A stretch of DNA of 64,000 nt from NCBI GenBank assembly GCA_934102335.1, contig CAKOSP010000005.1, forward strand, positions 68,179 through 132,178, written 5' to 3'. This DNA comes from an uncultured Bacilli bacterium. Lineage in GTDB: Bacteria > Bacillota_I > Bacilli_A > RF39 > UBA660. Positions 44,777-53,800 of this stretch are shown here, one piece after another (positions within the stretch are counted from its first letter, which is position 1; the number at the start of each line of letters is the position of its first letter). Position numbers and translations under genes: made by a program. The notes under the pieces are model-generated. The model was not told the origin of the DNA. It worked only from the letters and a program-made list of their open reading frames with translations, and did not search any database.

Positions 44777-46390
44777 ATGCAAGCAACATATATTTTTGGA
44801 CATAGAAATCCAGATACAGATAGTATTTGTTCAAGTATTGCCTTATCTTATTTAAAGAATAAATTAGGTGGTAAGACACAACCTAGGGCTATAGGACATT
44901 TAAATAATGAAACTAAGTTTGTTCTTGATTATTTTCATGTTCCAGCACCACAGTACTTGAATGACGTTAGAATTAGAATTAAAAATATAAAATATGATAA
45001 AAAAGGCTTTATAAGAAATGAAGATTCTATTTATCAAGCTTTTAAAAAGATGCAAGAGCAAAATGTATCAGGTATATCTGTAATAGATAAAGATAAAAAA
45101 CTAGTGGGATTTACTTCTTTAAAAGATTTATCAAAGTTTTTAATAAATGGTGATAAAGAAAAAATTAAAACTAATTTGCCTAATTTGTTATCAACATTAA
45201 ATGCTACAACGTTAACTGATTATAGTGAAGAAATTATTGGTAATGTTATGGTTGTAGGACTTGGTGCTGCAACTTTTCAGGATGAAATTAAGTTGGACAG
45301 TAAAGACATTTTAATAGTTGGAGATAGATATAAAGTAATTAAGTATGCAATCGAATCTAAAGTAGAATTAATAATTTTGGCTAAGGAAAGTAAAATAGAT
45401 AAAGAATTAATTGACTTAGCAAAGGTAAAAAAAGTCACTATAATTAGTAGTAAGTTAAGTAGTTTTCAAATTGCTAATAAGATATCTCTTAGTAATTATA
45501 TAACTTGTGCTTTATCAACGACTAATCCCATAACGATATATGATGATGATTATTACACAGATTTTTTAAATTTAAATTCTAGAGTAAATCATACTAATTA
45601 TCCAGTTATAAATCATAAAAATGTTTGTTTAGGTTTAATTAGTCTTAGTTGGCCAAATAGGTTTGACAAACAACAAGTTATTTTAGTTGATCATAACAAT
45701 TTAATTCAATCTGTAATAGGAATTGAGGAAGCTCAGATTATTGAGGTTATAGATCATCACAACATGGGTTCTTTAGGTACAGCTATTCCTATAGATTTTA
45801 GAAGTAAAACAGTGGGAGCTACAGCTACAATAATCTATGAATCATTTGTTGAAAATAAAGTAACTATTCCTAAAACTATAGCAGGACTTTTGATAAGTGC
45901 TATACTTTCTGATACAATGCTTTTAACTAGTCCAACTACTACAGAAGAAGATAAAACAGCTGTTTGTAAATTAGCTAAAATAGCTAAAGTGGATATTAAT
46001 AGTTATGGATATGAAATGATTAAAGCTTCATCTTCTATAAAAGGAATGTCTATTACACAACAAATTTATCAGGATTATAAATCATATACTGTTGGTAGTA
46101 GAGAACTTGGTATAGGTCAGTTGTCTACTATGGATTTTGAAGAAATTAAAAGTAATATTGATAAGTATATAGAACAATTAGATGAAATGCATTCTCATAG
46201 TGATGGTGTATATGCTCTTTTTATAACTGATGTAATAAACAAGGGATCTTATGTAATTTATAGCACTAATAGTGAGAATATTATTAAAGATGCATTTAAT
46301 TTAGATAAGGTTTATCAAGGAATTTTCCTAAGTGGAATAGTTTCAAGAAAAAAACAAGTTTTACCTGCAATTATGAACGTTATGGGATAG
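44777..46390 (+). CDS. ppaC: Mn-dependent inorganic pyrophosphatase with CBS/DRTGG regulatory insert
   Basis: DHH-family (family II) pyrophosphatase hydrolysing PPi. The N-terminal catalytic motif is IFGHRNPDTDSICSS, the DHH motif is VIDHHNMGSL, and the C-terminal DHHA2 domain has SSIKGMS and YALFITD. Between the first motif and the DHH motif is an insert of about 240 residues with a CBS domain (GFIRNEDSIYQAFKKM...), a DRTGG-like part (ILIVGDRYKVIKYAIES) and a second CBS domain. The 537-residue length matches nucleotide-regulated CBS-PPases. It is followed by the SDR gene after 9 nt. Confidence 0.93.
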   Translation: MQATYIFGHRNPDTDSICSSIALSYLKNKLGGKTQPRAIGHLNNETKFVLDYFHVPAPQYLNDVRIRIKNIKYDKKGFIRNEDSIYQAFKKMQEQNVSGISVIDKDKKLVGFTSLKDLSKFLINGDKEKIKTNLPNLLSTLNATTLTDYSEEIIGNVMVVGLGAATFQDEIKLDSKDILIVGDRYKVIKYAIESKVELIILAKESKIDKELIDLAKVKKVTIISSKLSSFQIANKISLSNYITCALSTTNPITIYDDDYYTDFLNLNSRVNHTNYPVINHKNVCLGLISLSWPNRFDKQQVILVDHNNLIQSVIGIEEAQIIEVIDHHNMGSLGTAIPIDFRSKTVGATATIIYESFVENKVTIPKTIAGLLISAILSDTMLLTSPTTTEEDKTAVCKLAKIAKVDINSYGYEMIKASSSIKGMSITQQIYQDYKSYTVGSRELGIGQLSTMDFEEIKSNIDKYIEQLDEMHSHSDGVYALFITDVINKGSYVIYSTNSENIIKDAFNLDKVYQGIFLSGIVSRKKQVLPAIMNVMG

Positions 46391-46399
46391 GAGGGGATA

Positions 46400-47152
46400 A
46401 TGAAAGCACTTGTAACTGGAGCATCTAGTGGAATAGGAAAATCTATTAGTTTATATTTAGCTAGTTTAGGTTATGATTTAATACTTGTGGCTAGAGATGA
46501 GAATAATTTAAATAAAGTTAAAAATGAAATAAAAACTAATTGTGAGATTTCAGTAAAAGATTTAACTAAAGAGGCTCAAGTTTTCGAATTATATGAGGAA
46601 TTTAAAGATAAAAATATTGATATTTTAGTTAACAATGCTGGATTTGGATTATTTGGTTTATTTTCTGAAACTAGCTTAGAAAAAGAATTAGAAATGATAG
46701 ATTTGAATGTTAAAAGTTATCATATTCTTACAAAATTATTTTTAAAAGATTTTGTTAAAAGAGATAGTGGATATATTTTAAATGTTTGTAGTAGTGCAGG
46801 TTTTATGGCTGGACCTAGATTGAATACTTATTATGCTACTAAAAATTATGTTACGAAGCTTACTATGGCTATTAATGAAGAATTAAGACATCTTAATTCA
46901 AATGTTCATATTAGTGCTTTGTGTCCTGGACCTGTTGATACTAATTTTAATAAAGTTGCTCATGGAACATTTAGCATTAAAGGAAAAACACCAGATGAAG
47001 TAGCTAAGTATGGTATAGATAAAATGTTTAAAAATAAAATGATCATTATTCCTGGAATTTCTATAAAATTGGGAATATTTGCACTTAGATTTTTACCATA
47101 TAGACTTCAACTTAAAATTGTGTATAAAATACAATGGAGGAAGTCAAAATAA
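46400..47152 (+). CDS. Short-chain dehydrogenase/reductase
   Basis: 250-residue SDR. TGASSGIGKS is the NAD(P)-binding motif, NNAGFG stabilises the central sheet, and the catalytic residues are the Ser in CSSAGF and YATKNYV (Tyr and Lys). ALCPGPVDTNF follows. This is the YqjQ/DltE-like group; substrate unknown. RBS GGAGGGGAT. Confidence 0.9.
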   Translation: MKALVTGASSGIGKSISLYLASLGYDLILVARDENNLNKVKNEIKTNCEISVKDLTKEAQVFELYEEFKDKNIDILVNNAGFGLFGLFSETSLEKELEMIDLNVKSYHILTKLFLKDFVKRDSGYILNVCSSAGFMAGPRLNTYYATKNYVTKLTMAINEELRHLNSNVHISALCPGPVDTNFNKVAHGTFSIKGKTPDEVAKYGIDKMFKNKMIIIPGISIKLGIFALRFLPYRLQLKIVYKIQWRKSK

Positions 47153-47255
47153 AAATAGATAGTAAAAAATAACACAATATTTGTATTTGTGAAAAAAATG
47201 TGATATAGTATTGTTACTAATTTAAGTAAATAAATTATTGAAGTAGGAGAGATTT

Positions 47256-48476
47256 ATGATTCAAATTATTTATTATATATTATTTTTAGCTTGTCTTATA
47301 TATGGACTTTATTTTGGTTTAACTGGATTAATAGCTTTTTTTAAAAAGACTAAAGCTCCTAAAAAACAAGCACCTAAAACTAAGTTTGGTATTTTAATTG
47401 CTGCAAGAAATGAGGCTGAAGTTTTACCAGATTTAATTAATAGCTTAAAAAAACAAAATTATCCTGATGAATTATATGATATTTTAGTTATTGTTAATAA
47501 CTGTACAGATAATACTGAAGAAGTAGCTTTAAAATGCGGAGCTAAGGCTTTAAATGTTGATGTACCAGTTAAAACAAAAGGTGAAGTGTTAGTTTGGACA
47601 AAGAAAAAACTTAAAGATTCTGATTATGATGCATATATTGTGTTTGATGCTGATAATATAGTACATAAAAATTTCTTAGCAAGAATGAATGATGTTTATC
47701 AAGCTGGATATAATGTTGCTCAAGGATTTAGAGATTCTAAAAATATAAATGATAACTGGATTAGTTCTTCTTACTCAATATTTTATTACATTCAAAATTT
47801 CTTTTTCAATAAATCTAGAATGATTATGAACTTATCTGCTTCCATTAATGGAACCGGTTTTATGGTAAAAAAAGAATTTTTTGAAAAATACTTTAAACCA
47901 AAAACTTTAACTGAAGATGTTGAGTTTACAGCACTTTGTACTTTAATTAATGAAAAAGTATATTTTGCTGAAGAAGCTGTAACATATGATGAACATACGA
48001 CTAATTTTGCTGATTCATGGAAACAAAGAAAACGTTGGTCAAAAGGAATGTTACAATGTTTAAAACTATATAAAGGTAAATTAGTTAAAAATTTATTTAA
48101 AAGTAAAAATCTTTCATGTTTAGATTTACTTGGAAATTTCTTGGCTCCAATTGTTCAAGTACTTGCAAGTGTTCTTACATTGGTTTTAATTGGATTTAGA
48201 ATAGTAGGAATTGAGTTATATGATATTTTCTCAGTAATGTATGCTTACTCATTAGTATTTTTCTTAGTAACATACTTATGGGGTGTTTTAATAAATATAT
48301 ATGTAGTTAAATATAATAAAAGAGGAGTTAAGGAAGCTTTAAGTGGTATTTTACTTTTTGTTGCTTTCATCTTTTCTTGGATTCCAATAAATGTTGCGGC
48401 AATGCTTGATAAAAATGCTAAGTGGGATCCTATTAAACATAAAAAAGCTACTGGTAATGAATCTTTTAATAAATAA
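47256..48476 (+). CDS. Membrane family 2 glycosyltransferase
   Basis: 406 residues. An N-terminal membrane segment (about 2-24), GT2 catalytic domain with IAARNEAEVLPDL, VFDADN (DxD) and TEDVEFTA, then QRKRW (processive Q-x-x-R-W motif), followed by three or four C-terminal membrane segments. The layout matches NodC/IcaA-like synthases or N-glycosyltransferases. RBS TAGGAGAG. Product unknown; a poly-N-acetylglucosamine-type polymer is one option. Confidence 0.86.
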   Translation: MIQIIYYILFLACLIYGLYFGLTGLIAFFKKTKAPKKQAPKTKFGILIAARNEAEVLPDLINSLKKQNYPDELYDILVIVNNCTDNTEEVALKCGAKALNVDVPVKTKGEVLVWTKKKLKDSDYDAYIVFDADNIVHKNFLARMNDVYQAGYNVAQGFRDSKNINDNWISSSYSIFYYIQNFFFNKSRMIMNLSASINGTGFMVKKEFFEKYFKPKTLTEDVEFTALCTLINEKVYFAEEAVTYDEHTTNFADSWKQRKRWSKGMLQCLKLYKGKLVKNLFKSKNLSCLDLLGNFLAPIVQVLASVLTLVLIGFRIVGIELYDIFSVMYAYSLVFFLVTYLWGVLINIYVVKYNKRGVKEALSGILLFVAFIFSWIPINVAAMLDKNAKWDPIKHKKATGNESFNK

Positions 48477-48490
48477 TTTTAGGTGATAAA

Positions 48491-48709
48491 ATGGGTGAAG
48501 AAGAGAAATTTATTGAAAACAGCCTAGATAAAATTATTGCATCTAATGATGAGGTAAATATTGTAAGTAGTGTGACAGAAAAATTTAATAAAAAAAAGAA
48601 AAACATTGTTAATAATAATCAAGGTTCAATTTATACTATATTTTTACTTATTGGAGTTTTCTTAGCAACAGTAGGTGGTGTAGTACTTGGTTATGTTTTA
48701 GCCAGATAA
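48491..48709 (+). CDS. Small tail-anchored membrane protein
   Basis: 72 residues with a hydrophilic N-terminus and a C-terminal membrane segment (about 48-71). It follows the membrane glycosyltransferase after 14 nt with RBS AGGTGAT. No family recognised. Its stop leads directly into a shared terminator with the converging coat genes. Confidence 0.6.
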   Translation: MGEEEKFIENSLDKIIASNDEVNIVSSVTEKFNKKKKNIVNNNQGSIYTIFLLIGVFLATVGGVVLGYVLAR

Positions 48710-48736
48710 AAAGAGAAATATAAAATTTCTCTTTTT
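48709..48736. terminator. Bidirectional terminator
   Basis: AAAAGAGAAA (48709-48718) pairs with TTTCTCTTTT (48726-48735). A-run and T-run on either side serve the plus-strand small membrane gene and the minus-strand coat gene. Confidence 0.85.
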
Positions 48737-49040
48737 ATAATTCTTTTAATTTTTGTTCCATTTTTGTTTTTTCTTCTTCTATTTTAGTTTTTGTGGCTGT
48801 TTCTATTGTGTACCAGCCTTTTTTAAACATTAAATCAAATAGAACTCTTGCAGTATCTTTAGAATCTTCTAAGAAAGAAAATATATTATCGTATAAAGAC
48901 ACATTTGACATTTCATTTAAAGCTATACTTAAATTATTTGATATGTTTTTTTCATCATTTAATAAATCTTGAAGTATATCTAAATCATTAAATTGTTCTG
49001 GATTTTCAATTTTTTGTTTTTCATTATTCACTTTGCTCAT
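48735..49040 (-). CDS. CotF-like spore-coat protein, C-terminal-type subunit
   Basis: 101 residues from the ATG at 49040, which has AAAGGATGG 6 nt upstream; an ATG at 49049 overlaps that RBS. The segment TARVLFDLMFKKGWYTIE corresponds to the LFDLMxxKGWY block of CotF-type coat proteins. A Lys/Glu tail follows. It overlaps the end of its partner gene (49024-49245) by 17 nt. In spore formers such proteins join the outer coat; whether this organism sporulates cannot be said. Confidence 0.75.
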   Translation of the reverse strand: MSKVNNEKQKIENPEQFNDLDILQDLLNDEKNISNNLSIALNEMSNVSLYDNIFSFLEDSKDTARVLFDLMFKKGWYTIETATKTKIEEEKTKMEQKLKEL

Positions 49041-49245
49041 ATTTACCATCCTTTAATATTTTAAGTAAACCTTCACATATTTCCTTATGTAAATTGTATG
49101 TTTTTTCAACTTCGCTTAAAATTTCATCATCATTTATTATTTCCGTATAACTTTTTGCTTTTTTAGCAATTGTATAATTCCAGTTAAACATATCCGTTAT
49201 GTAAGCTAAATCCTTAGTTGAAATTAAATTTGGAACTGTATTCAT
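49024..49245 (-). CDS. CotF-like partner protein, N-terminal-type subunit
   Basis: 73 residues. ISTKDLAYITDMFNWNYTIAKKA matches the N-terminal helix of the CotF family (KDLxYLxDMFNWN). RBS AAAGGAG is 6 nt before the start. The two genes together look like one CotF-like unit made as two polypeptides. Minus strand, opposite to nearly all neighbours. Confidence 0.72.
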   Translation of the reverse strand: MNTVPNLISTKDLAYITDMFNWNYTIAKKAKSYTEIINDDEILSEVEKTYNLHKEICEGLLKILKDGKYEQSE

Positions 49246-49316
49246 AATTTACTCCTTTCAATTTTAGTTTGGTTGTTATTTTAAAAAATATACTTTATAA
49301 TTAGGATGGTGATAGA

Positions 49317-50522
49317 ATGGAAAATATTGATAAGTATATTAAACTTCTTTGTGATAAATGTTTAAATTTTAACAAATCAAATAGTTTATTTATTTGCTAT
49401 GAAAAGGCTTTAAATCAAGATTTTGTAGATAAAATAGTAGCGTATGTCAAAAAAAGAGGAATTAACGATATATATCTTAATGACTCAGCAAGTTTTGTAA
49501 AACATGATATTTTAAAAAATATAAAATTAGAAGATATTGAAAAAGAAAAAATATTTGATAACTCAATTTGGGATGAATATGCTAAAAAAGATTCGGCTTT
49601 TTTAATTATTGAATCAGAAATTCCAGGATTAATGGAAGATATAGATGCTGATAAGATAGCTATGGTAAGAAAAATTGCTAGGGAAACTAAACCAATATAT
49701 AGAAAAAAACAAAATGTTGATGATATATCTTGGTGTATATGTGCATATCCTAATGAGTATTGGGCAAAAGATATATTTAAAGATCAAAACAATGCTTATG
49801 ATTTACTTTTAAATAATATTTTAAATATGTGTATGTGTGATAAAGAAGATCCGATTAAAGCCTGGGAAGAATTTTTAATAACTTCAAAAAAAAGGGCAAA
49901 AAAATTAGATGATTTACATATTAAATGTTTACATTATACTAATTCTTTAGGTACGGATTTAAAAGTTTATTTATCAGATGAAGCTTGTTTTAGTAGTGCA
50001 TATAGCGAAAAAAATATGATTGTAAATATGCCTAGTTATGAAGTTTTTACTACTCCAAATACTTTTAAAACTGAGGGTATAGTATATAGTTCTAAACCAC
50101 TTATATATAATGGTGTTGTAATAGATAAATTTTATTTGGAATTTAAAAATGGTAAAGTAGTTAATTACGATGCTTTAATAGGTAAAGATATTTTAAAGGG
50201 AATTATTAATTCTGATGAGTATTCAAACATGTTAGGGGAATGTGCTTTAGTGAATTATGACTCTCCAATATCAAATACAGGTTTAGTTTTTAAAACAACT
50301 CTTTTTGATGAAAATGCGTCATGTCATTTGGCTTTAGGAACTGGTTTTTCTGAATGTATAAAGAATTCATGTAATAAAACTCTAGAAGAGTTATTTGATA
50401 TGGGTGTTAATAAATCAACTAATCATGTAGATTTTATGATAGGTACAAAAGATTTAAAAATAGATGCTACGACTGATAATGGAATAATTACAATATTTGA
50501 AGAAGGAAATTTTATTATTTAA
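49317..50522 (+). CDS. M29-family metal aminopeptidase
   Basis: 401 residues of the AmpS/AmpT (thermophilic aminopeptidase) type. Metal-ligand regions are visible: EGIVYSSKPL, LGECALV, CHLALGTGFSE (His) and NHVDFMIGTKDLKIDA (His, Asp). Releases N-terminal residues from peptides in the cytosol. RBS GATGGTGAT. The DUF4186 gene overlaps its stop by 1 nt. Confidence 0.9.
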   Translation: MENIDKYIKLLCDKCLNFNKSNSLFICYEKALNQDFVDKIVAYVKKRGINDIYLNDSASFVKHDILKNIKLEDIEKEKIFDNSIWDEYAKKDSAFLIIESEIPGLMEDIDADKIAMVRKIARETKPIYRKKQNVDDISWCICAYPNEYWAKDIFKDQNNAYDLLLNNILNMCMCDKEDPIKAWEEFLITSKKRAKKLDDLHIKCLHYTNSLGTDLKVYLSDEACFSSAYSEKNMIVNMPSYEVFTTPNTFKTEGIVYSSKPLIYNGVVIDKFYLEFKNGKVVNYDALIGKDILKGIINSDEYSNMLGECALVNYDSPISNTGLVFKTTLFDENASCHLALGTGFSECIKNSCNKTLEELFDMGVNKSTNHVDFMIGTKDLKIDATTDNGIITIFEEGNFII

Positions 50523-50881
50523 TGCAAAATATAAATGTTATGTTAGATAGTTTAGCTAAATCTAAATTTAGAGGATCTTTTAAATTAAATAAAAATATGA
50601 TTAGTTATGTGAATGAAAAAGGTTTAGATAAAATAACAAAGGATGTTTATGAAATAGTTTTAAAAAGAATAGCTATTTATAATCCTTTAAAGGATGGTAA
50701 GCAAACACCAATGAAACAAGTACATCCGGTTTTTATTGCCCAACATGCCACTGGAACTTGTTGTAGAGGATGTCTTTTAAAGATTCATAACATAACTAAA
50801 GAACGTGATTTAAATGATGAAGAAATAGATTTTATAGTTAAGTTAATAATGACTTGGATAAAAAATCAAATTAAAAATTAA
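50522..50881 (+). CDS. DUF4186 protein
   Basis: 119 residues. VHPVFIAQHATGTCCRGCLLKIHNI is the family core and carries three cysteines and two histidines that may bind a metal. Function of the family is unknown. It overlaps the aminopeptidase stop by 1 nt and is the last gene before repeat R3. Confidence 0.8.
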   Translation: MQNINVMLDSLAKSKFRGSFKLNKNMISYVNEKGLDKITKDVYEIVLKRIAIYNPLKDGKQTPMKQVHPVFIAQHATGTCCRGCLLKIHNITKERDLNDEEIDFIVKLIMTWIKNQIKN

Positions 50882-50938
50882 TAGCCTGTTTTTTTTTTTT
50901 TTTTTCTATGATATCATAGTAATGATAGGATAAGTGAT
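50882..50938 (+). repeat. Repeat R3 upstream of surface-protein cassette 2
   Basis: AGCCTG (50883-50888) followed by 17 T (50889-50905), the perfect palindrome CTATGATATCATAG (50906-50919) and TAATGATAGGATAAGTGAT. It is a third copy of the 4999-5073 unit but the 3' arm of the hairpin is gone, so it probably no longer terminates transcription from the DUF4186 gene. It ends with the RBS of the next gene. Confidence 0.75.
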
Positions 50939-50944
50939 TTAAAG

Positions 50945-51943
50945 ATGAATAGTAAAAAAACAATTGTAACATCAGTTCTAGTGGCAATATTGGTTTTAGG
51001 AACTTTAACAACAACATATGCATATTTTAAATCAACTATAGGAAGTGGTTCATCTAGTAGTACAACAGTAACAGCTAAAACTATCGATGGATTAACATTT
51101 AATCAAGGAACTAATTTATCAATTACAGCTACTCAAACCAATTTTGGAAGTGGTAAAGGAAATTTGTCATCCAGTACAAGTCCCAAAGTTATATTGAAAG
51201 CTAGAAATGATGCATCAGCAAGTTATAATTACAAAGCATGTTTAAATATTTCGGAAAACACATTTGTACATTCGCAGATAAATTCAACTGAAACAAGTTT
51301 GGGTAGAACAGTAAATCTATTTGATATTTCAAAAGTTATTTCTTCATCTGAAGTGTTAAATAATAATGATAGATCATTGAGTATATATGTTTATTATGCC
51401 TCACCTTCTGGCGATGTAACTTTAAAAAATTACTGTCCATCATGTGAGGTTGGTAAAACTTATATACTTAATGCTAGTACTACAGTAAAACAAAACTTTG
51501 TGTATTTAACATCTTCAAGTTCCATTTGGACATTTGGAACTTCGAAGACTTTGACAGAGACAGATTTAAATTCGAAAGTTAGATTTTACAATGATAATAC
51601 TATTGATAATTCAGTAGCAATAGTATCTAATATTCAAATAGAAGAAGGTACAACGGCTACACCATATGATCTGTATGGATATATTGAAAATTCGGATTTG
51701 GAACTAACAGTAACTAAAAATGGAATAACAGTACTTACTCAAGACATAACTCATGGGTATGGGGAGATTTGTATCCCAACAACAAATGGGGGAAGCACTA
51801 CGACTCACACAATTAGTGCTGCAGCTGGTGCAACAACTACAGATATATGGAATGCCACAGTAACATTTAAAAATTATAATAATAATCAAAATGTTAATTT
51901 AGATAAAACTTTTAATTCTAATTTTGTGTTTACACGAATATAA
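50945..51943 (+). CDS. Surface protein with SipW-type signal peptide, variant 2
   Basis: 332 residues, paralog of the 5080 gene. N-terminal signal with TYAYF, then the same strand-rich N domain with KARNDASASYNYKACLNIS and the same C-terminal domain ending KNYNNNQNVNLDKTFNS. The centre (about residues 118-240) is entirely different and contains a TVNLFDISKV segment and IEEGTTATPYDLYGY, which resembles the end of carbohydrate-binding/tail-fibre type modules. RBS AAGTGAT. It probably forms part of an extracellular fibre or matrix; no function is proven. Confidence 0.75.
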   Translation: MNSKKTIVTSVLVAILVLGTLTTTYAYFKSTIGSGSSSSTTVTAKTIDGLTFNQGTNLSITATQTNFGSGKGNLSSSTSPKVILKARNDASASYNYKACLNISENTFVHSQINSTETSLGRTVNLFDISKVISSSEVLNNNDRSLSIYVYYASPSGDVTLKNYCPSCEVGKTYILNASTTVKQNFVYLTSSSSIWTFGTSKTLTETDLNSKVRFYNDNTIDNSVAIVSNIQIEEGTTATPYDLYGYIENSDLELTVTKNGITVLTQDITHGYGEICIPTTNGGSTTTHTISAAAGATTTDIWNATVTFKNYNNNQNVNLDKTFNSNFVFTRI

Positions 51944-52010
51944 TTATTTAAAAAAATCTTTCTTTATGATTGGAGATATGTTATCCTTATGATAGGAAGG
52001 AGTGTGTGTT

Positions 52011-52406
52011 ATGAATTACAATATGAGTTATAATTCTGCTGAGGGGATGGCTGCATCTTTAGGTTTTCAATTTTCTGGTGCAACTATGGTAGTTAGTTTA
52101 ATTATTTTAGCTGTAACTATCATTGCTTTTTGGAAAATATTTACTAAAGCTGGTAAACCTGGATGGGCTTGCATAGTACCTATTTATAATTTAGTAGTTG
52201 AATTTCAAATAGCTGGTATGAATCCTTGGTTAATCTTATTAATGTTAGTTCCTATTGCTAATATTGTTGTTGCAATTATGCTTTATATTAATTTAGCAAA
52301 AGCATTTGGAAAAGGAACTGGATTTGCAGTAGGATTAATATTTTTAAACTTTATTTTCATGTTAATTTTGGCATTTGGTGATGCTGAATATGTTGGAAAT
52401 AACTAA
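52011..52406 (+). CDS. DUF5684 membrane protein
   Basis: 131 residues from ATG at 52011, which has AGGAAGGAGTGTG just upstream; the GTG at 52002 lies in the RBS region. Segments WKIFTKAGKPGWACIVPIYN and NPWLILLMLVPIANIVVAIM are the family hallmarks. Four membrane segments. Similar domains are found near signal-peptidase genes in Firmicutes, but none is here. Function unknown. Confidence 0.78.
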   Translation: MNYNMSYNSAEGMAASLGFQFSGATMVVSLIILAVTIIAFWKIFTKAGKPGWACIVPIYNLVVEFQIAGMNPWLILLMLVPIANIVVAIMLYINLAKAFGKGTGFAVGLIFLNFIFMLILAFGDAEYVGNN

Positions 52407-52421
52407 TATTTAATTTACATA

Positions 52422-52448
52422 ACAGTCATAAATTATGGCTGTTTTTTT
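52422..52448 (+). terminator. Terminator after DUF5684 gene
   Basis: ACAGTCATAA (52422-52431) pairs with TTATGGCTGT (52433-52442; one G-U, innermost pairs open), then seven T. Confidence 0.82.
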
Positions 52449-52490
52449 GTAATGTAATTTGTTATAATCTTTTTATAGTAGGTGGTATAT

Positions 52491-53015
52491 GTGAACGAGT
52501 TAAAATTAAGTGAAAAAATTAAGTTTTTGATATTGCTATTTACAGTGGGAGGTATTTTCGGTTTTATTTATGAAACTATATTTTATTATATAGATTTAGG
52601 TTATCTAGTTAAAAGGGGTTCAACGTTTGGTCCATGGATTCCTATTTATGGGTTTGGAGCTTTATTAATAACTTTATTTGCTTATAAGTTTAAAGATCAT
52701 CCATTAAAAGTGTTTTTGCTAACTTGTTTAGTTACAGGGTTATTAGAACTTGGTACAGGATATGTTTTAAATACTTTTTTTGATATAAGATTGTGGGATT
52801 ATAATATGGAAATATGGAACTTTGGAAATATAGGTGGATATGTTTGTCTAAGATCTATTTTGTTTTTTGGAATATCAGGTTTGTTCTTAATATACTTTTT
52901 AATTCCATTATTTACAAAAATTAAGAAAAAATGTAACGCGAGAGTGTTTAGCTTAATAAGTATAATTCCCGGAGTTTTATTTTTTAGTGATTTTGTTGCA
53001 CATATATTTTTATAA
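52491..53015 (+). CDS. CmpB-family membrane protein (putative ABC permease, PF06541)
   Basis: 174 residues from GTG at 52491, with TAGGTGGTAT just upstream; the GTG at 52482 lies in the RBS. GFIYETIFYY and KRGSTFGPWIPIYGFG are family-typical. Five membrane segments. Family function is not well defined. A TATAAT-like box (TTATAATC) at 52461 probably drives it. Confidence 0.8.
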   Translation: MNELKLSEKIKFLILLFTVGGIFGFIYETIFYYIDLGYLVKRGSTFGPWIPIYGFGALLITLFAYKFKDHPLKVFLLTCLVTGLLELGTGYVLNTFFDIRLWDYNMEIWNFGNIGGYVCLRSILFFGISGLFLIYFLIPLFTKIKKKCNARVFSLISIIPGVLFFSDFVAHIFL

Positions 53016-53023
53016 TCAACCTG

Positions 53024-53050
53024 AAGTTGAGTTAATTCAACTTTTTTTTT
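53024..53050 (+). terminator. Terminator after CmpB-like gene
   Basis: AAGTTGA (53024-53030) pairs with TCAACTT (53037-53043), followed by a T run. Confidence 0.8.
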
Positions 53051-53101
53051 ATATACAAAAAAATATTTAAGATTTATTATGAATTTGTAAAGGAGGAAAA
53101 A

Positions 53102-53800
53102 ATGAAAAAGAAAAATATTTTGCTTATTATTATGTTTTTTATAATAGGTAGTTTAGTGGGAGGTTTTATAACGTATAAATGCTTTAATAAAAGTAGTGAT
53201 GATGTGTTAGTAGCACAACTACCTAAACCTGAAGTAACAGAAGGTTTAAGAGGTCAACTTGGTATCGATAAAAATATAAATGAATCTACTATAGATAATT
53301 ATTTAAATAGAGATGATAGTGTTTATTATGATATGAGAATGTTTAAAGATCCAGGTAATTATGAAGCTATAGGTGGTGATTCCTATTTGTCAGGCTATGT
53401 TAAAGGTTTTGAGGTATTACCACTTCCTTATTTAGTAAATGTTACTGGTCTTCCAAAAGAGGTTGGTAGTACATACAGTGGTAAAACGTTATTTACAAAT
53501 AATGATGGAAAGTATATCGCTAATTATGAAGAATCTGTAACTATAATTGAATCTTTATTCCCTAAAGATAAGTATATATTTTTGATGTGTGGTGGCGGTG
53601 GATATGCTGGCATGACTAAAAATTTATTAGTTTCTTTAGGATGGGATGAAAATAAAATTTATGATGTAGGTGGTTATTGGTATTACACTGGTAATAATAA
53701 AATAGAAGTTAAGAAAACTATTGATGATAAAGTGATTTATGAGTTTTGGAAAGTTCCTTACCATAATATTGATTTTTCTAATTTAAAAAAGATTAAGTAA
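53102..53800 (+). CDS. Membrane-anchored rhodanese-like protein
   Basis: 232 residues. An N-terminal membrane anchor (about 5-25) places the rest outside. The C-terminal half reads YIFLMCGGGGYAGMTKNLLVSLGW then IYDVGGYWYYTG, which is a rhodanese fold with the active-site cysteine in CGGGGYA and the VGGYW loop after it. The family moves sulfur or acts as a redox or signalling domain. It overlaps the thioredoxin-like lipoprotein gene by 1 nt, so a shared redox task is likely. Confidence 0.8.
   Translation: MKKKNILLIIMFFIIGSLVGGFITYKCFNKSSDDVLVAQLPKPEVTEGLRGQLGIDKNINESTIDNYLNRDDSVYYDMRMFKDPGNYEAIGGDSYLSGYVKGFEVLPLPYLVNVTGLPKEVGSTYSGKTLFTNNDGKYIANYEESVTIIESLFPKDKYIFLMCGGGGYAGMTKNLLVSLGWDENKIYDVGGYWYYTGNNKIEVKKTIDDKVIYEFWKVPYHNIDFSNLKKIK

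Noticed and set aside
44367..44803. Two overlapping minus-strand frames at the end of uvrB
   Set aside because: Phe/Ser-rich translation of the opposite strand of the UVR region; crosses the uvrB terminator.
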